Shown: in pieces, positions 52,014-63,981 of the stretch | Layout of the letters: the number at the start of each line of letters is the position of its first letter | Position numbering within the stretch: the stretch's first letter is position 1 | Assembly: GCF_035582795.1 (NCBI RefSeq) | Contig: NC_134367.1 | Location: 82,195,062-82,259,061 of the forward strand | Direction: 5' to 3' | DNA from: Mycteria americana | Taxonomy: Eukaryota; Chordata; Aves; Ciconiiformes; Ciconiidae | DNA: 64,000 nucleotides | Notes under the pieces: model-generated | What the model was told of the DNA's origin: nothing | The model's input: the letters and a program-made list of their open reading frames with translations, nothing else | The model's database searches: none | Translations under genes and position numbers: made by a program

Positions 52014-55000
52014 CTAATATTGGAAGAAAGACCAACTTTACAATAAATTATTTCAGGCTCTTCTCCCTCCCCCTCCCTTTCCCCAAATGAAAGAGAGATG
52101 TTCAAAAGCACTGCCTTGCTCTGAATTGGCCCCCACACAGGGAAGAGGACCTTTGCTTACGAGGCTTTTATGTCCTGTCACTAAGGAGAGACCTCAGCCA
52201 GCATTTACTTCTGTGTTTGGAGGGAAGGAGGCAGAGCTCTCCAAGCACTAGATGCTGGTAATGGCAGTGATTTTGTTTGCATCCCAGCAGTCCACACAGG
52301 CTCCCACATTTGCTGTGTCAGGGAATTCATTGTGCCTTGCCCCAGGAAGCTTTGGGTTAGTGTAAAATGAGAGACAACCCACATACGCAACAGGGAGACA
52401 AAGAGAGCACAAGAAAATAAGAAGCCTCTGCTAAGCAGTGTGAGAAGCAGATGATGGACATGCACAGGAGAGGCTGATCTGAACTCCTGGGGGATTCGGG
52501 GAGAGTGAAAGACCCCATCCCCATCTGCTGCTTCCCCTTTTCCACATTGAGAGCTGGCACCCGAGGAAGGAAAAAGCAGAGAATCTAGAAAGAGGGATGG
52601 GAAGCTGTCAATATGCCACAGGGCAAGGAAGGAAATAGCATGGAGGAGATGTAATCATTGCATGTGCTGTAATGTTTTCAGCCCTGCTGAAACCTGTGGC
52701 AGATGCCCCTGCACTCTCATGGATGTAGATGTCAGCTGAAGTGTCATGCAGAAATACTCCAGTTCTTACAAGAGGACAAAGCTCTAGAGAAGCCCCACCA
52801 TTTTGTCAGTGTTTATGAAGCTGTGCTCATACCTCGCCTATATTCAGGTTAATGAACTCCTTGTTTTTCACACTCAGTGCCTGGAATACTCCTGAAATGA
52901 AAAACAGGACACCGGTGCTATAAATACACCTCATTCATATTCATATAAGAGCTCCCTATCCTGCAACGATGGGTGGCTGTGCCAAGGAGAGGGAGGGCCT
53001 GGCACAAAGGCAGATCACTTAGGATTGCTTGGTGGTGGTAGCTGCTTTGACAAAACAAACTCCTTGCAAGAGGAAATGTCTTGCTGACTTAAGGTCTTTG
53101 TGCAAGTCTCACTTCAGGACTTGACTGGAAGAGGGTGTCCTGGATGTGCTAAACAGTCAGATATGGATGACACTCTGAAATGAAGCCAAGCAATTTTCAT
53201 GTCTTTATATATCTTATTTAACTTTTCTATTTCAGTAGTTTAATACTTCTATTGCCACAGATGGAACCAGAAAGTAAATAGAAGAACAAAACAAAACAAA
53301 AAATCAGTCAAGAAAGTTGATTTTGCTCCTCATAGAGTGAGTTGTGTTTGATTTGAATTTGGAGACACACTAATGATCACTTCAGCATTTTTCCAGCCAT
53401 TTTACCTATCTCTACTACTGCTGCTCTGGAATGAGAGTGACCCTGCACACAACTGAACTGAGACCTAGGGTGCCTTGATGAACAGGGAACCATAACTTCA
53501 GTCAAAAGTGGACAAGTTATGTAAAAGGTACAGGAGATATGCCCAAGTGTATGCCAATTATCTCTTTGCATGAGGCACAAGCAATATTTGAACATTGAAA
53601 TTCTGTGATCCCAAATTAAGCTCATGGGTGAGCCACAGGAAAGGCTATAACACGGACTTTGCCAGCATTCTTCACATGCCTTCTACGTTGCTGCAGAGTT
53701 TATGAAGCAGGCTCTATTCACATGGGGAAATTTTCCATTAGCAGCAGAACATTTTTCACTTTACAGGAGAAAAGCCATCCTGAAAGCAAATGCTAAACAC
53801 AGCTCCTTTCTGTTAGCCATGTACACACTTCATCTCAGACATTGTGCAATATGCTCAACAACAGCTGAAAGTGGAACATTTTTTTTTCAAAGAGGAAGAA
53901 ATTCCAGAGGAAGAAGATACTCACGACTTGCATTCTCTAAGCGAATTAAGCAGTTCAGAAAATCATCAAATTCAATCTGGAACTGTTCATCAGAGTATCG
54001 GAGGACAATCAGTTGCAGCAGGTAGTTGTTGAGTTGGTATCCTTCAAAAAGACACATGCACAGAGGAAAAGTGAGAAACCTCGTAGGCCAGGGAGGAATC
54101 TGCAGATCTCTACTAACTAATCTTGAAAACCAGTTAATGGGAGAATACTCTGTGGCACACATCCATCCAGAACGTGATCTGACCACAAAGTTCTTTAAGC
54201 TTGTGATGAATAACAAACACTGAAGAAATTTTGCAGTCACTAGTTTCTAGTCCATGCACTTTTTGATGTATGAGGGACCATTCTGTCTCCTTGAAATTTG
54301 GAGGAATTTCTGCAAAACTAGGTGCTTTAATAAAAATAATTTGTGATGAAATACAAATGCATTGACTGCTCTTCATAACAAACAGCTTACTCGCTGTTCC
54401 TCCAACCCTTGAGTGGAGATGGACTCTGAAGTGGTTTGTTTCAGGGTCTAACCCTGTACGTGTGCAACCCTGTTGAGTTTAACAGAGCTCAATAAAAATG
54501 TAAAGATTGCTCTGAGTGACTGCCCTGCAGGGTTGGGGATACCTGGGGCAAAATTAGTCTACTCAATGTCCTCTCTAGGTGCCCAGGTCCTCTCTGGGGT
54601 TTAGGCCTCCTCTCTGTTCAGGGGTACCCGGCCTGCGTAATTGGTTGCAGCCCTCTTCACCCACAGCCGATCTGCCCGACAGGTTTCCCAGATAAAATGC
54701 AGTGCTTGTCTTACCTGCAGCTTTAAGAGCACTGCGAAGCTCATAGGAGGACATGGAGCCAGATTTATCAAAGTCAAATTGAAGAAAGATATTCTGTTAT
54801 GAAAGCATACAGAAAGTTCAGTATTTGCATACGAAAGGGAGCACAGACATGGCATAGAAAGGCAAGGTGTTTATCTCTAACTGCGTAGCATAAGCATTTA
54901 AGAAAGCTGACATGACTTTGGTCTAGATCCAGTCTGATTTTGTAACTGAGGACCAAATCTGTGTCCCAATTCTCTTTGTCATATGAATAGGTTGTTGTGA

Positions 55001-58000
55001 AACTTAAACAAGTACTGCCAAACCCAAACATTCAAAAATAATGAGTTGCTCCTCATAAAAAATTCCATGATTTTTTTAAAAGTTATTTTATCTGGGAAGG
55101 ACGTATTGTTATTCATCTTTTAAGTCATAACTGACACAGTCTCATAATCTCTTTTTATGTTTTTTCTGTAATTCTGATGGCTAGAGACAAATTGTTTAAC
55201 ATGAAGTTAAGATTGTCACTTATTCATTTGCTTCTAGGTATAAAAGACCTAAACAGCCACATTCATGGTACAACCAAGAGAACCGGTACAAATGGTTTGA
55301 ATTTTGACCTAAATATTAAATAATTATTAAGCTGGAGTTAAATTCCAACCTTTTAATGAGACGACAAACACGACTCTCCCTTGGAATATGAGTTATTTAG
55401 AGCTGCGGTCACATTCAGCTTAAAATTTTCCAGCAAATATACGTGCAAATCTTCCTACAGGATACAAAGATTTCTCAAGCCCCTTGTTAAAAAACAATGC
55501 GTCCTTTGTTAAAAGAGATGTTGCATTAGTACCCAGAAAAAGTGTTTGCCATTTCTGACAGGCTAGACAAGAAGCAGAGAACTGCATGTTTTGAATGCTT
55601 GGGTGAAGCATGAATTCAGAAGAAACTATTAATGACCATGAGGAAACAATTATGATGTCTTTATTTGAATATTCAGTCTGTGGCCTCATTCTGCAAGCCT
55701 GCTTATTCTTACTGCCATATACAGTGGCAGGGAAATGTATTTAAAATTAGAATCAACACTTTCCCAGACTTCAGTACAGTTGACTCCTGAGAGATCAATA
55801 ATGGAAATGCAGTGACTTAGGAAATGATTGTTTCCTACTAGTCATGAATCATCACTTTCTTCTTCTGTACAACAGCAGTAATGGAAACTCCTTAAGTTTC
55901 ATTTTGATTGGCTTGCTTATTAGTGCCCATTGCATTCCTTATCCCAAACATAGTTGATTTGCTTACAAAAATCTCTGTTATTTCCAGAAAACCATTATGG
56001 TTTAGCATCATGGAAAGCTAAGAATGTCTTTGACTATCCAAAACAATCCCCCATACTTTTAAAACATTTGTTTTGAGTTAAAATTCGTGGCTTGTAAACA
56101 GTCCTGTCTCCATTTTTGTCTGCACATACATAACAAACTATGCAGGAAACAGCTAATGAAATGGAGAAACAAATACAATGAATAATGTCACCTACTATCC
56201 ATTTCTTCATTGTTTCCCAGAAAACTTTGAACTCACTAAATTCCAGTTTCCCATTGCCACTGGTCTGGTAATCTGAATTAAGGAAAAGGATTTGTTACAT
56301 GAAGGTCCAAATTCTGTCTGAATTTATCAGTGCTGTTTCTTTAAGCAGAAAATGTTAAGTTGTCTGGAAAGCCTATGGTGCTGCTGAAACCGATATTGGG
56401 ATTTCTCATGAGGTGCAGCTCGAGCAGTTACAGTCATGGCTGTGGCTGTGATACTTGGGGAACATTATGTGATACAAAACCACAGCTGAGCAATGCAGGC
56501 TCCACAGGAGAAAGAGACAGATTGTTCTAAGGCAAGAACAGCTTTGGATGTAAATGGGATATAAATGATTCAGAGAATTAAATTACCTGATTAAAACAAA
56601 TTGCTACTGTACTCGAAGGAGTTAGTCAACCAGTGTGCTATTCAGTATTTTTATCTAGAGACCAGGCTCTGTTGCAATGGCTCAACCAGAAATTAATGGG
56701 AGTTGTGGGGTGAGGCTGGCAAAATCTGGTCCTTATGGTCTGAAAAAAATGTCTATATAGCAGTTCTGAGAGGCAGTGATTAGATCTGCCTGGCCTTCCC
56801 TCTGCCTTAAGTGTGAGGGTCTTAATACTTATTTTCCTGAGTTACTGATGTCGTGCAAGCACAGCTCACTTGCAGGGTGGGGCACTTGCTCTGAGATGCT
56901 AAATAAGGAATGGGCCCATTCCACTTCCCCTTTCCATCTTACTTGCCAGGACAAAGCCCTTGCTTAGATGCCCTAGCTCAGCAAGCATTCACAAAGGTGA
57001 AAACGTGCCAAGTGGGGTCTAGCTAATACCTGCCGTTATTTAAGCACCTACACTAGTGACATTGAGGGCACCCACAGATCCCAAGGATGTTATCATTCCT
57101 GCAAAAAGTCTGTCTTTCTACCCAGCCAGGTTCTTCCTGGGGTCATGTAGAACTTTGCCCCCATTCTGTGCCACTGCATGGTGACTGTAGCCAGGGAATT
57201 TGGTGACATGTGACGGAGAGGGCTCTGCCAGCATTGACTTGGGTTTGCATTCATGTTGTTTTGCTCCTCCATTGTGCTCCATATACCATGTCCAGAGTGG
57301 GATGGCTGTGTCTGCATTCCTTGTGCTTCCAAAGCAGAGGAAGAGATGTTTCCCCTTTTATTCAAAACTCTGCAGAGATTTGCTTGGAAGCATTGCAAAT
57401 CATGGAAACTATTTAGTTATATCCTAAATAGTAAACCTAGGACTGCTGCCGTGCTCCTGGGTCAAGTGCAGACCCTGGCTCTGTCCCAATACCATGTAAG
57501 GATGAGATGTGAACATGGACCAGCTCCCTACTGAAGCTTGGTTTTTAAGGGAAGAAATTCAGGACTGGTCCCCTGTTTCTCATTGCATATGCATGGTGAC
57601 CGATCTGCACTGAATTTTAACATTATGGACATAGCTTTAACAGGATAAAGTTTTGTCTGTTTTGGTTTTCTGTTAGAAATTTTTGAGAGGGTGTTACCTC
57701 TGTCATGGACTGGAGCAACAAAAGCAAAAGATACGAATTTAGCTGAACAAGCAAGATATCAACCAAATGTAGATACTTGCCTTGTTAGGAGTGTATCTGT
57801 TTTGTCTCACATGTAACAAAATTGTCTATCAGGAAATCATACTGCAAAAAACAGCTCTACCTGAGGAGAAGCCATGCTGAACAAACTCAACAGGCACCAG
57901 AACATTGCAAAGGACGAATCTGGTCAGGAAGTACCAGGGCTGTGATTCATCTCACCTAATGTCTGAGCAGTCATTTAGCATCCCTCACAGTTAGGTGCAT

Positions 58001-61000
58001 CCAGAACAAGCATAATTACACCAACCTTTTCACTATCTACAAAGGAAGTCTAGATAGCTACCTTAGATGCAGACACCTACACCACAAATGCTTAAATTTG
58101 GACAGACAACTCTCGCCCACATGTCTGCTTCTTGGAGTTCCAGGATCTAGCTGAAAGACCAGATTTTCCAGCTTTTAGTCTGGTTGTCAAAAAAAACACA
58201 GCTTTGATATCAGTAATTTTCAATACTCTGCTGATCCTTAATTTCTGACCCATAACTTGCATGCACAACTCTGGTGAATTTAACCCTCCAGACAACAGAC
58301 TTTTCTTGAGTTATCTCTTCTAGGCCTTTTTCAAATAAGCCACAGCTTGAAAAAATGCACTGTTCTATACAGAAGTAATTTAAGATTTACTTTTAAAAGT
58401 GCTCAGAATTAAAGCATCTGCCTCTAAGTCTGCAGTAGAAAATGGTCTGTCTTGAAGCTCCTAACCCTAAATTTCTAAAATAAAAATCAGGATACAACTT
58501 TCACGTAACTTTTTTCTTTGGGTAGTGTTCTGCCATGACACTACCACATCCGTCTCTGATATCCATGACAGGTAATGCTGTGGACAATTATATTCAGTAT
58601 TCATTTAGCTTCATAAGCACTTATTCAAAAGGATACATCCATAAGAGAAATGATATTTCGGCATGAAATAAGACTTAAGTTCTTGAATTTGATATTCTTT
58701 GCTGTAAAAGGACAATAATAAGAAAGAAGTCATTGGGCAAATCTGCCTTTTATAAACTGAAAGTAGAAAATAGGATTTCATAAGCAGAGACAGCTGGTTC
58801 TTAGTCCTCATTGTGGGAGGACCTGTGCACTGGAAGATGAAGACAGCCCTCACTATACAGAAGTCACAGTCCAGACAGAAGAGGTATTTACTGAAGACAT
58901 GACAGGAAATACTGCCCTTGTTTTGTTAATCAGGAGATGAGGATCAGAGAGTGACAGGTTTCCCATTGTACAAAGGGCCTGTAGCAGGGTCATGAACTAT
59001 GTCCAGGTCTTACAAGTCCCAGCCCAGTGCCTGTCTCTCCACAGCAGAGCAGTAGTGAAATGGAGAGCTGGCCTCACTGAGCTGACATGGATCATGCTGG
59101 AGGCAGGGCAAGCTCGTGGTTAGATCATGGACCAGATGTTTTCCTGGCTCTGCCCCGGCTGGCTGGAGGACACTAGGCAGGAGTCATAACATAGCCTTTC
59201 TTTTTCTATCTGTAAGTGAATTTAATGGCAGCTTTTATAAAGTTCTTTACCGCCCTTAACTTACTTTATCAGCACTTACTTTTTTTTTTATCAGCTATAA
59301 TTTTTTTAATAAGGTTATCAGCACTTACTTTTTTTTAATACAGCATTCAGAACATATTCAAGTTCTTCTGCAGCTATCTCCATGTCCTAAAGTAAAAAAA
59401 AAAGTGCAACATCTGTTACTGGGATGTTTCTGTAATCAGACATACCAAAAACCTCAGAAAACACAAACATCTATCACCCATCTGTACCTTATTGCAACTC
59501 AAGAAAGAGAACCCTACAAAACCCAGAAAAGGCTAAAAACTAAAGGGCTGGCAAAATACAGGAGTGCTGCTGTGCATAAGACTGTCTGAAGGAGATCTCA
59601 AGTGGGAACCATAGATTCAAAGCAAAATAAACCACAGCTGGACACTGAACCAGGTAGGCTCCTTCAGAGCTTGACTTCTAGCTTTGGTCCTCCTGCTTGC
59701 TCACCAGGAACTGCACCCTTCTCCATCTAGACATAAGGCATGGTGACATCTGGTGCCCAAACAACACACTACAACTAAGCATACTCCTCCCAAAATATGT
59801 CATCTTTTTTTCACCTGGCCCTGGGTGGGGGCAGAAGTGTCTCCTCTCTTTCTACATCTTGCTATGACCCACACGTGTTTTGGACTCACCTTTCCTGAAA
59901 TTTGCTCAAAGAGTGCCCGGAACTGCTTTTCTTCTTCCGTTTCTTGTGGGCTTGGGGTTGGGTTTGGAGGCTGCAACATCAACCACACAAGTCATTATAA
60001 GAATTGTAAAACATGATATTTCTCCTGCACATAGCCCCTCTGTGCATCAGGGGACCATAGCACATCTTAAAATAAGGGTACACATGATCATGAACATTGC
60101 TAGACCTGAGGCCTCCCAACCATCTAGCTGCCTGAGCGGAGTCTCACCCCCTCATTCCTCTCGCCTGGGCAATTGCATAGTGTGCCATTGCCTTGGCTAT
60201 ATCAAAACCAAGAGCAACCACCCTGGAAAACACCTCTCCTCTTATCCCACCCCTGCACCACTCTGCTTCCCTGGTCCTTGAACAACCACAGCTCTACTGA
60301 GAGCTTTCCAGCAGCATCATCCAGAGACCTCTCGCCCTTCTTGAGAGCACCAGCCAGAGGCTGCACTTCTGCACATTACCCAGCACCATCCTGAGCCTGG
60401 AAGCACTTTCAGCTGTCTGCCAGCTGAGTGCCTCAGTGCAGTCGCAGGGGTGGAGAGTCCAGGCTTCAGTCTACACTGATGAGCAGAGATGCAATAGTGT
60501 AGAGCCACTGCTATAGCTGGGGTGACCATGTGAACAGAGAGGAGTTCTTGGGCCAAAAAATGGGGAAAGAGAAGGCAACAGCACAGCACAGGAAGCAAAG
60601 AACCGGGCTTTGTTTTCTCTCACCAGAGTGGCCCTGGTGACACTGCTTGGCCACTTATGCTTTTTTTGACCGTATGTATGTTCCTCACTTCATTCTGCTC
60701 AAGTTTGGATGCAGTCCCTTAATGATACTGGGACAGGTTAACAGATTAACTTTGCTACTGAACATGGCCCTGAGATCCCAGAAATGGAGACACACTTGTC
60801 AGCTGGTCCCTGGAGGCCAGTTTTACTAAAGAGGGACACATGAGATCTTGGCTTAGCTTGTTTCCATGGGAAGACACACCACAATTAACGGCTTATTTGC
60901 AGTGATACACTTAAATAGGAGCTGACTCAGACTCAGCTGCAATTAGTGCTCAGCAGGCAGACCAGGCCATTCAGAAACAAAAAAAAAATTTAATAATTTC

Positions 61001-63981
61001 AGTAGGCACATGCATGTATCAAGCGTTCCCTCCCAAGCCCTGCGGATATTGATAAGTAAAATAAAGGTACTTGTATGCAAAATGAATGTAGGTCTGTGGA
61101 CATTCTCTTCCCTCTTATTTTTTCATAGTAAATAAAATTTTAAAAGATGTGAATGGCCATGTGCCTCTCCGGTGCTAACAGGTGTGCTTTCAGTGCACCC
61201 ATGGTGGCTGATACCCGCCTCTGGTGCTGGCTGACACCAACTGCCTTGAAGCAGATGCAGAAGTGTAACAATTATGATTTTGATTGTTACAGCTCTTTTA
61301 CCATATTCAGCAAAACTGACTGTTTCAGTCACATACACAAAGCTGGCAATTGTGTAACATTCCTGTGAAATGAACATTTTTTAGCCAAAGACAGTAAAAG
61401 CACTGTGTACCAGCTTCTGCTGAGCTATTCTCTTGCTATTTTAACTCTGTAGACTTACCTCAGGGAGATCAATGGCAACGTTTTCATCTAGATCCCTGGA
61501 GAAAACAAAACCTTATTCGGTATCTGAAGATATTCAACATCTTCTTGAGGTGGAAGCTTGCTTATTACATTTTTCAGAGGTGAATGATAAGACTGCATTT
61601 TTTACTGAACTGAAAATTCATCAGATAATCAGATTTTTGCACCGTTTAAATTTTGGTATAAGCTTTTAAAACAGACTTTAAGCAGGACTCAGGGAGGGCA
61701 CAGCTGTGCATGCTGTCTGCTAAAGAATTAATCTCATTCTTTATTCATTGTGCACACACTTTTTCCTCAATACCCTTTTTTAATATAAAATTGTCATTTG
61801 GACAAACTTTGGGAGGAAACAAACAGGAAACAAACACTGCTGCATTCACAGATTCCTGAACAGTATCAGGCAGCTAGCAACTCTTCCTTGTCAAGCTTCC
61901 AGCAGGTTCACCATGGCAAGCCCTATTTCCCTACCTCCTAAACTCCTCTCCAAAAAAAAGTCAGGTTTAGCAAAATGGGAAAATGCAAAAAAACCATCAG
62001 GAGCTTTCCATGCCAGGGCTCTGCTTGTAGGGCTGGGTGCCTGGGAACCAGCCTCTCCCCAGCAGCCACCAGCCCCACATGCAGGCAAGCACAGGAGGGC
62101 CTGGGGCTCGCTGCTGACTTACTCAGTGATGGCCTTCTTCTCAGAGAAAATCCTCAGGCAGAAATCTGCCTCCTGGTGTGGCTCAAATGTGGTCGGAATA
62201 AGAACGTAATTGCCCGGCGGCAGCTTGAATCGGTTAGATACTTCCCTTAGATTGATGTAGGTTTTGCTCCTGGCCTTGGAGGGGTGGTACCTGAAGAAGT
62301 CTTTGCCCAAGTGTCCATCTCTGCCGGGGCTCTAGGAGGGGAAACGAAGGCAGCGCTGCACTGGCTGGGGTGTGCTGGGGCCATACTTGCCCCTTTCTCA
62401 GTCACAGAGCCAAACTCTGCCTGGCAGAAGCCTCTCCCCCAGCTGTGATCCCTTCACCCAGGTGCTCGTGGCAACCTAGCTCCCACCTTATGGCAAGGAC
62501 CTGTTACGGGTGGTCCTTTCCCACCCAGAAGGCAGTCTAAGAGGACTCTGGGACATTGTCTTCCTGCTTAAACATTCCCTGTCATTAAATATCACCATCA
62601 CAGGCGCGGTGTCACAGAGCAGTGACAACAGATTTGCCAATCCCAACCTCACTCAGTGGCAGGCACCCCTGTGTGTGATGTGCCCCAGGAGGCTCATAAG
62701 AAGCAACATCCCCTCTCTGGGAGCTAGGCAGGGGATGACAGAATCATGGGGCTGAGGAGTCTATCCTGGGAACCCATGGCCCCATAGGGACTCCTAAATC
62801 CTCCTCTGAGAGGACTCCATCCCAACCACGTCAAAATTCTCTGTGGGGCTTGATGTAACTGAGAATATAATTTTAAGAGCAAGGGCCCTAAAAATACATG
62901 ATGACTGGCAGGGGTACAAACCCAGAGAAAGATGCTCATACTGATAGTGTGGCTACTGCGCTGTAAAAGCAATAGAGTACCTCATAAATAGAGTAGCCAA
63001 TGGTTAGCATTTCAGCACCAAACTTCTTGAGTTTACGGCGATCCTTTTGCATCAGCGCTGCTATGAACGTGCAGTCATCTTGTCCATCATCTTTCTCTGT
63101 CAAATGTAGCTTGATTTGTGGATTTGTCCAGAAAGTATCTGCCAATGTAAAGAATACCAGAGAGTTTCTTGCCTCGCAATAATAATACCACCACTACTAC
63201 TACTAAAAAATAGAAAACAAAAAAGACAATTAAGCTGAGGTTTTGCTCAAATTTAGTTTTTCCATTAGCTGTCATGCTTCTTTCCACTAAGCTCTGCAGA
63301 AAAAAAGCCAAATCCCAAAGTCCTCCATGGAACTAGGTGTAGAAAAGATTTTAGGCCTGATATTTTATTAAGTTACCATGGTTTAAATAAAGTTATCAGA
63401 TGGGATTTTGTTAAAAGTACATAGCTACAATGATCCCATCGTGCTGGTGCCAGTCTGGAGTAACACAGTTCAGATCCATGATGCTACTTCAGAGCCACAT
63501 AAACATGCTGGCTGAGCTGGATTTTTGTCTCATTTTATACTTACTGCTGCAGTTTAAGTGACTCATTTGGAGCTAGTCCTGCTCATGCAAATGTAAATGA
63601 GAGGCAAATCAGATCCAACGAACTTGAGAGCAAATAAAGTAGCTCTTTTACCACAAAGTCTCAAGTGGGACCATATGAACATTTGTCCCTTTGGCTGGTT
63701 CCTGCTAGCTGAGACAGGATTCTCACCCGCAATTCTGGCTATGGGGTAACAGGAGAGGTGGCTGAGAGTGGGTAAAGATTTCAGTGACTGCGTCTCATTT
63801 TCAAAGCAGTATCTATTTACCTAGAAAATTTCTACATCCTCCTGCGGTGGATCCCCGGACCCAGCTCCCCTGGTGGATGGTCACCTCCCACTTGTGGGTA
63901 GTGCTGTCTTCCAGGGCATCTGGAGTCAGGTTGCAGATCTCAACTTTATCAAAATGCACTTTGAAGTCTTCAAATTTCATC
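51987..63981 (-). CDS. CAPN9: CAPN9, calpain-9, C-terminal half (last twelve coding exons)
   Basis: Twelve - strand exons join in frame into 372 residues plus a stop, about the last 54% of the 690-residue protein I recall for human. Exons: 63981-63821, 63138-62981, 62331-62123, 61495-61459, 59970-59890, 59386-59329, 58701-58637, 56264-56196, 54793-54715, 54041-53925, 52891-52833 and 52013-51987. Fragment residues 1-29 end the papain-like protease domain. Residues 30-176 are the calpain beta-sandwich with [18 protein letters not shown] and an acidic loop EKDDGQDD (68-75). Residues 177-204 are a Pro/Glu-rich linker. Residues 205-372 are the penta-EF-hand domain. Canonical calcium loops are seen at 256-267 ([12 protein letters not shown]) and 286-297 ([12 protein letters not shown]). 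The end is FINLAMNI. The catalytic Cys, His and Asn lie outside the window. Calpain-9 is a cytosolic calcium-dependent cysteine protease best known from stomach and intestine. Family identity is certain; the paralogue call rests on residue match and on the neighbour C1orf198. Confidence 0.94.
52833..52891 (-). CDS. CAPN9: CAPN9 exon: EF-hand 5, first part
   Basis: Residues 345-364, [20 protein letters not shown]. The acceptor is TTTCAG and the donor GTATGA. This is not a U12 site because CCTTT does not follow. Confidence 0.9.
53925..54041 (-). CDS. CAPN9: CAPN9 exon: EF-hand 4
   Basis: Residues 306-344, [18 protein letters not shown] then [20 protein letters not shown]. The loop [12 protein letters not shown] lacks an acidic residue at position 1 and is an atypical EF4, as in other calpains. 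The acceptor is TTGAAG and the donor GTGAGT. Confidence 0.93.
54715..54793 (-). CDS. CAPN9: CAPN9 exon: EF-hand 3
   Basis: Residues 280-305, [16 protein letters not shown] then [10 protein letters not shown]. It holds the canonical loop with D286, D288, S290, S292 and E297. The donor is GTAAG. Confidence 0.93.
56196..56264 (-). CDS. CAPN9: CAPN9 exon: EF-hand 2
   Basis: Residues 257-279, [17 protein letters not shown] then TMKKWI. With the preceding Asp it completes the loop [12 protein letters not shown], with ligands at positions 1, 3, 5, 7, 9 and 12. The acceptor is ATTACCAG and the donor GTAGGT. An AG eight bases upstream would break the frame. Confidence 0.92.
56277..56285 (-). other. 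CAPN9: U12-type branch site
   Basis: TTCCTTAAT on the - strand fits the U12 branch consensus TTCCTTRAY at all nine positions. It lies 13 intron bases before the exon, within the narrow 10-20 base range of U12 introns. Confidence 0.85.
58628..58636 (-). other. CAPN9: U12-type 5' splice site
   Basis: On the - strand the intron begins GTATCCTTTT. This matches the U12 consensus RTATCCTTT at every position and is a poor match to the U2 donor consensus. Confidence 0.88.
58637..58701 (-). CDS. CAPN9: CAPN9 exon: helix before EF-hand 2
   Basis: Residues 235-256, [17 protein letters not shown] then ISLMD. It ends with the first aspartate of the EF2 calcium loop. The acceptor is TTTACAG. The donor GTATCCTTT is U12-type. 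Confidence 0.93.
59266..59336 (-). repeat. CAPN9: Threefold local repeat spanning a CAPN9 splice donor
   Basis: A 22-base block at 59315-59336, which holds the last eight exon bases and the donor, occurs again without change at 59266-59287 in the intron. A third, weaker unit starts at 59289 (ttatcagc, then a T run). The steps are 23 and 26 bases, as in an imperfect tandem repeat. Confidence 0.8.
59329..59386 (-). CDS. CAPN9: CAPN9 exon: EF-hand 1
   Basis: Residues 216-234, [19 protein letters not shown]. It ends in a run of eight A's directly before the donor GTAAGT. The calcium loop is of the non-canonical kind usual for EF1 of penta-EF-hand proteins. Confidence 0.9.
59890..59970 (-). CDS. 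CAPN9: CAPN9 exon: proline-rich linker and first EF-hand helix
   Basis: Residues 189-215, [17 protein letters not shown] then [10 protein letters not shown]. The acceptor is TTGCAG and the donor GTGAGT. Confidence 0.93.
61459..61495 (-). CDS. CAPN9: CAPN9 exon: 37-base linker exon
   Basis: Residues 176-188, [13 protein letters not shown]. It is a very small exon between the sandwich and the EF-hand domain. The acceptor is CTCCAG and the donor GTAAGT. Confidence 0.9.
62123..62331 (-). CDS. CAPN9: CAPN9 exon: second half of beta-sandwich
   Basis: Residues 107-175, including [35 protein letters not shown] and [16 protein letters not shown]. The acceptor is CTCCTAG and the donor GTAAGT. Confidence 0.94.
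62981..63138 (-). CDS. CAPN9: CAPN9 exon: beta-sandwich core with acidic loop
   Basis: Residues 54-106, [16 protein letters not shown] to [10 protein letters not shown]. The acidic loop EKDDGQDD is the electrostatic switch region of calpains. The acceptor is GGCAG and the donor GTACTC. Confidence 0.93.
63821..63981 (-). CDS. CAPN9: CAPN9 exon: end of protease domain, start of beta-sandwich
   Basis: Fragment residues 1-53, [18 protein letters not shown] to [11 protein letters not shown]. The acceptor is CACTCAG and the donor GTAAAT. The exon starts with the last base of a Trp codon split with the upstream exon. Confidence 0.93.

Larger units (their letters stand above)
56265..58636 (-). other. 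CAPN9: U12-type (minor spliceosome) intron of CAPN9
   Basis: It is about 2.4 kb with a U12 donor, a U12 branch site at 56285-56277 and an AG acceptor 13 bases after the branch adenosine. It is a phase 0 intron between the first and second residues of the EF2 calcium loop. No other feature was recognised inside. Confidence 0.85.

Noticed and set aside
52831-52836. GTATGA donor of CAPN9 as a second U12 site
   Set aside because: It lacks the CCTTT that defines the U12 donor, and no U12 branch was seen before the last exon.
62980-62981. Open frame running past the exon end after IYE
   Set aside because: The extra residues come from reading into the intron. GTACTC is a fair donor and the next exon joins in phase 0 to the conserved KDFFRYH.
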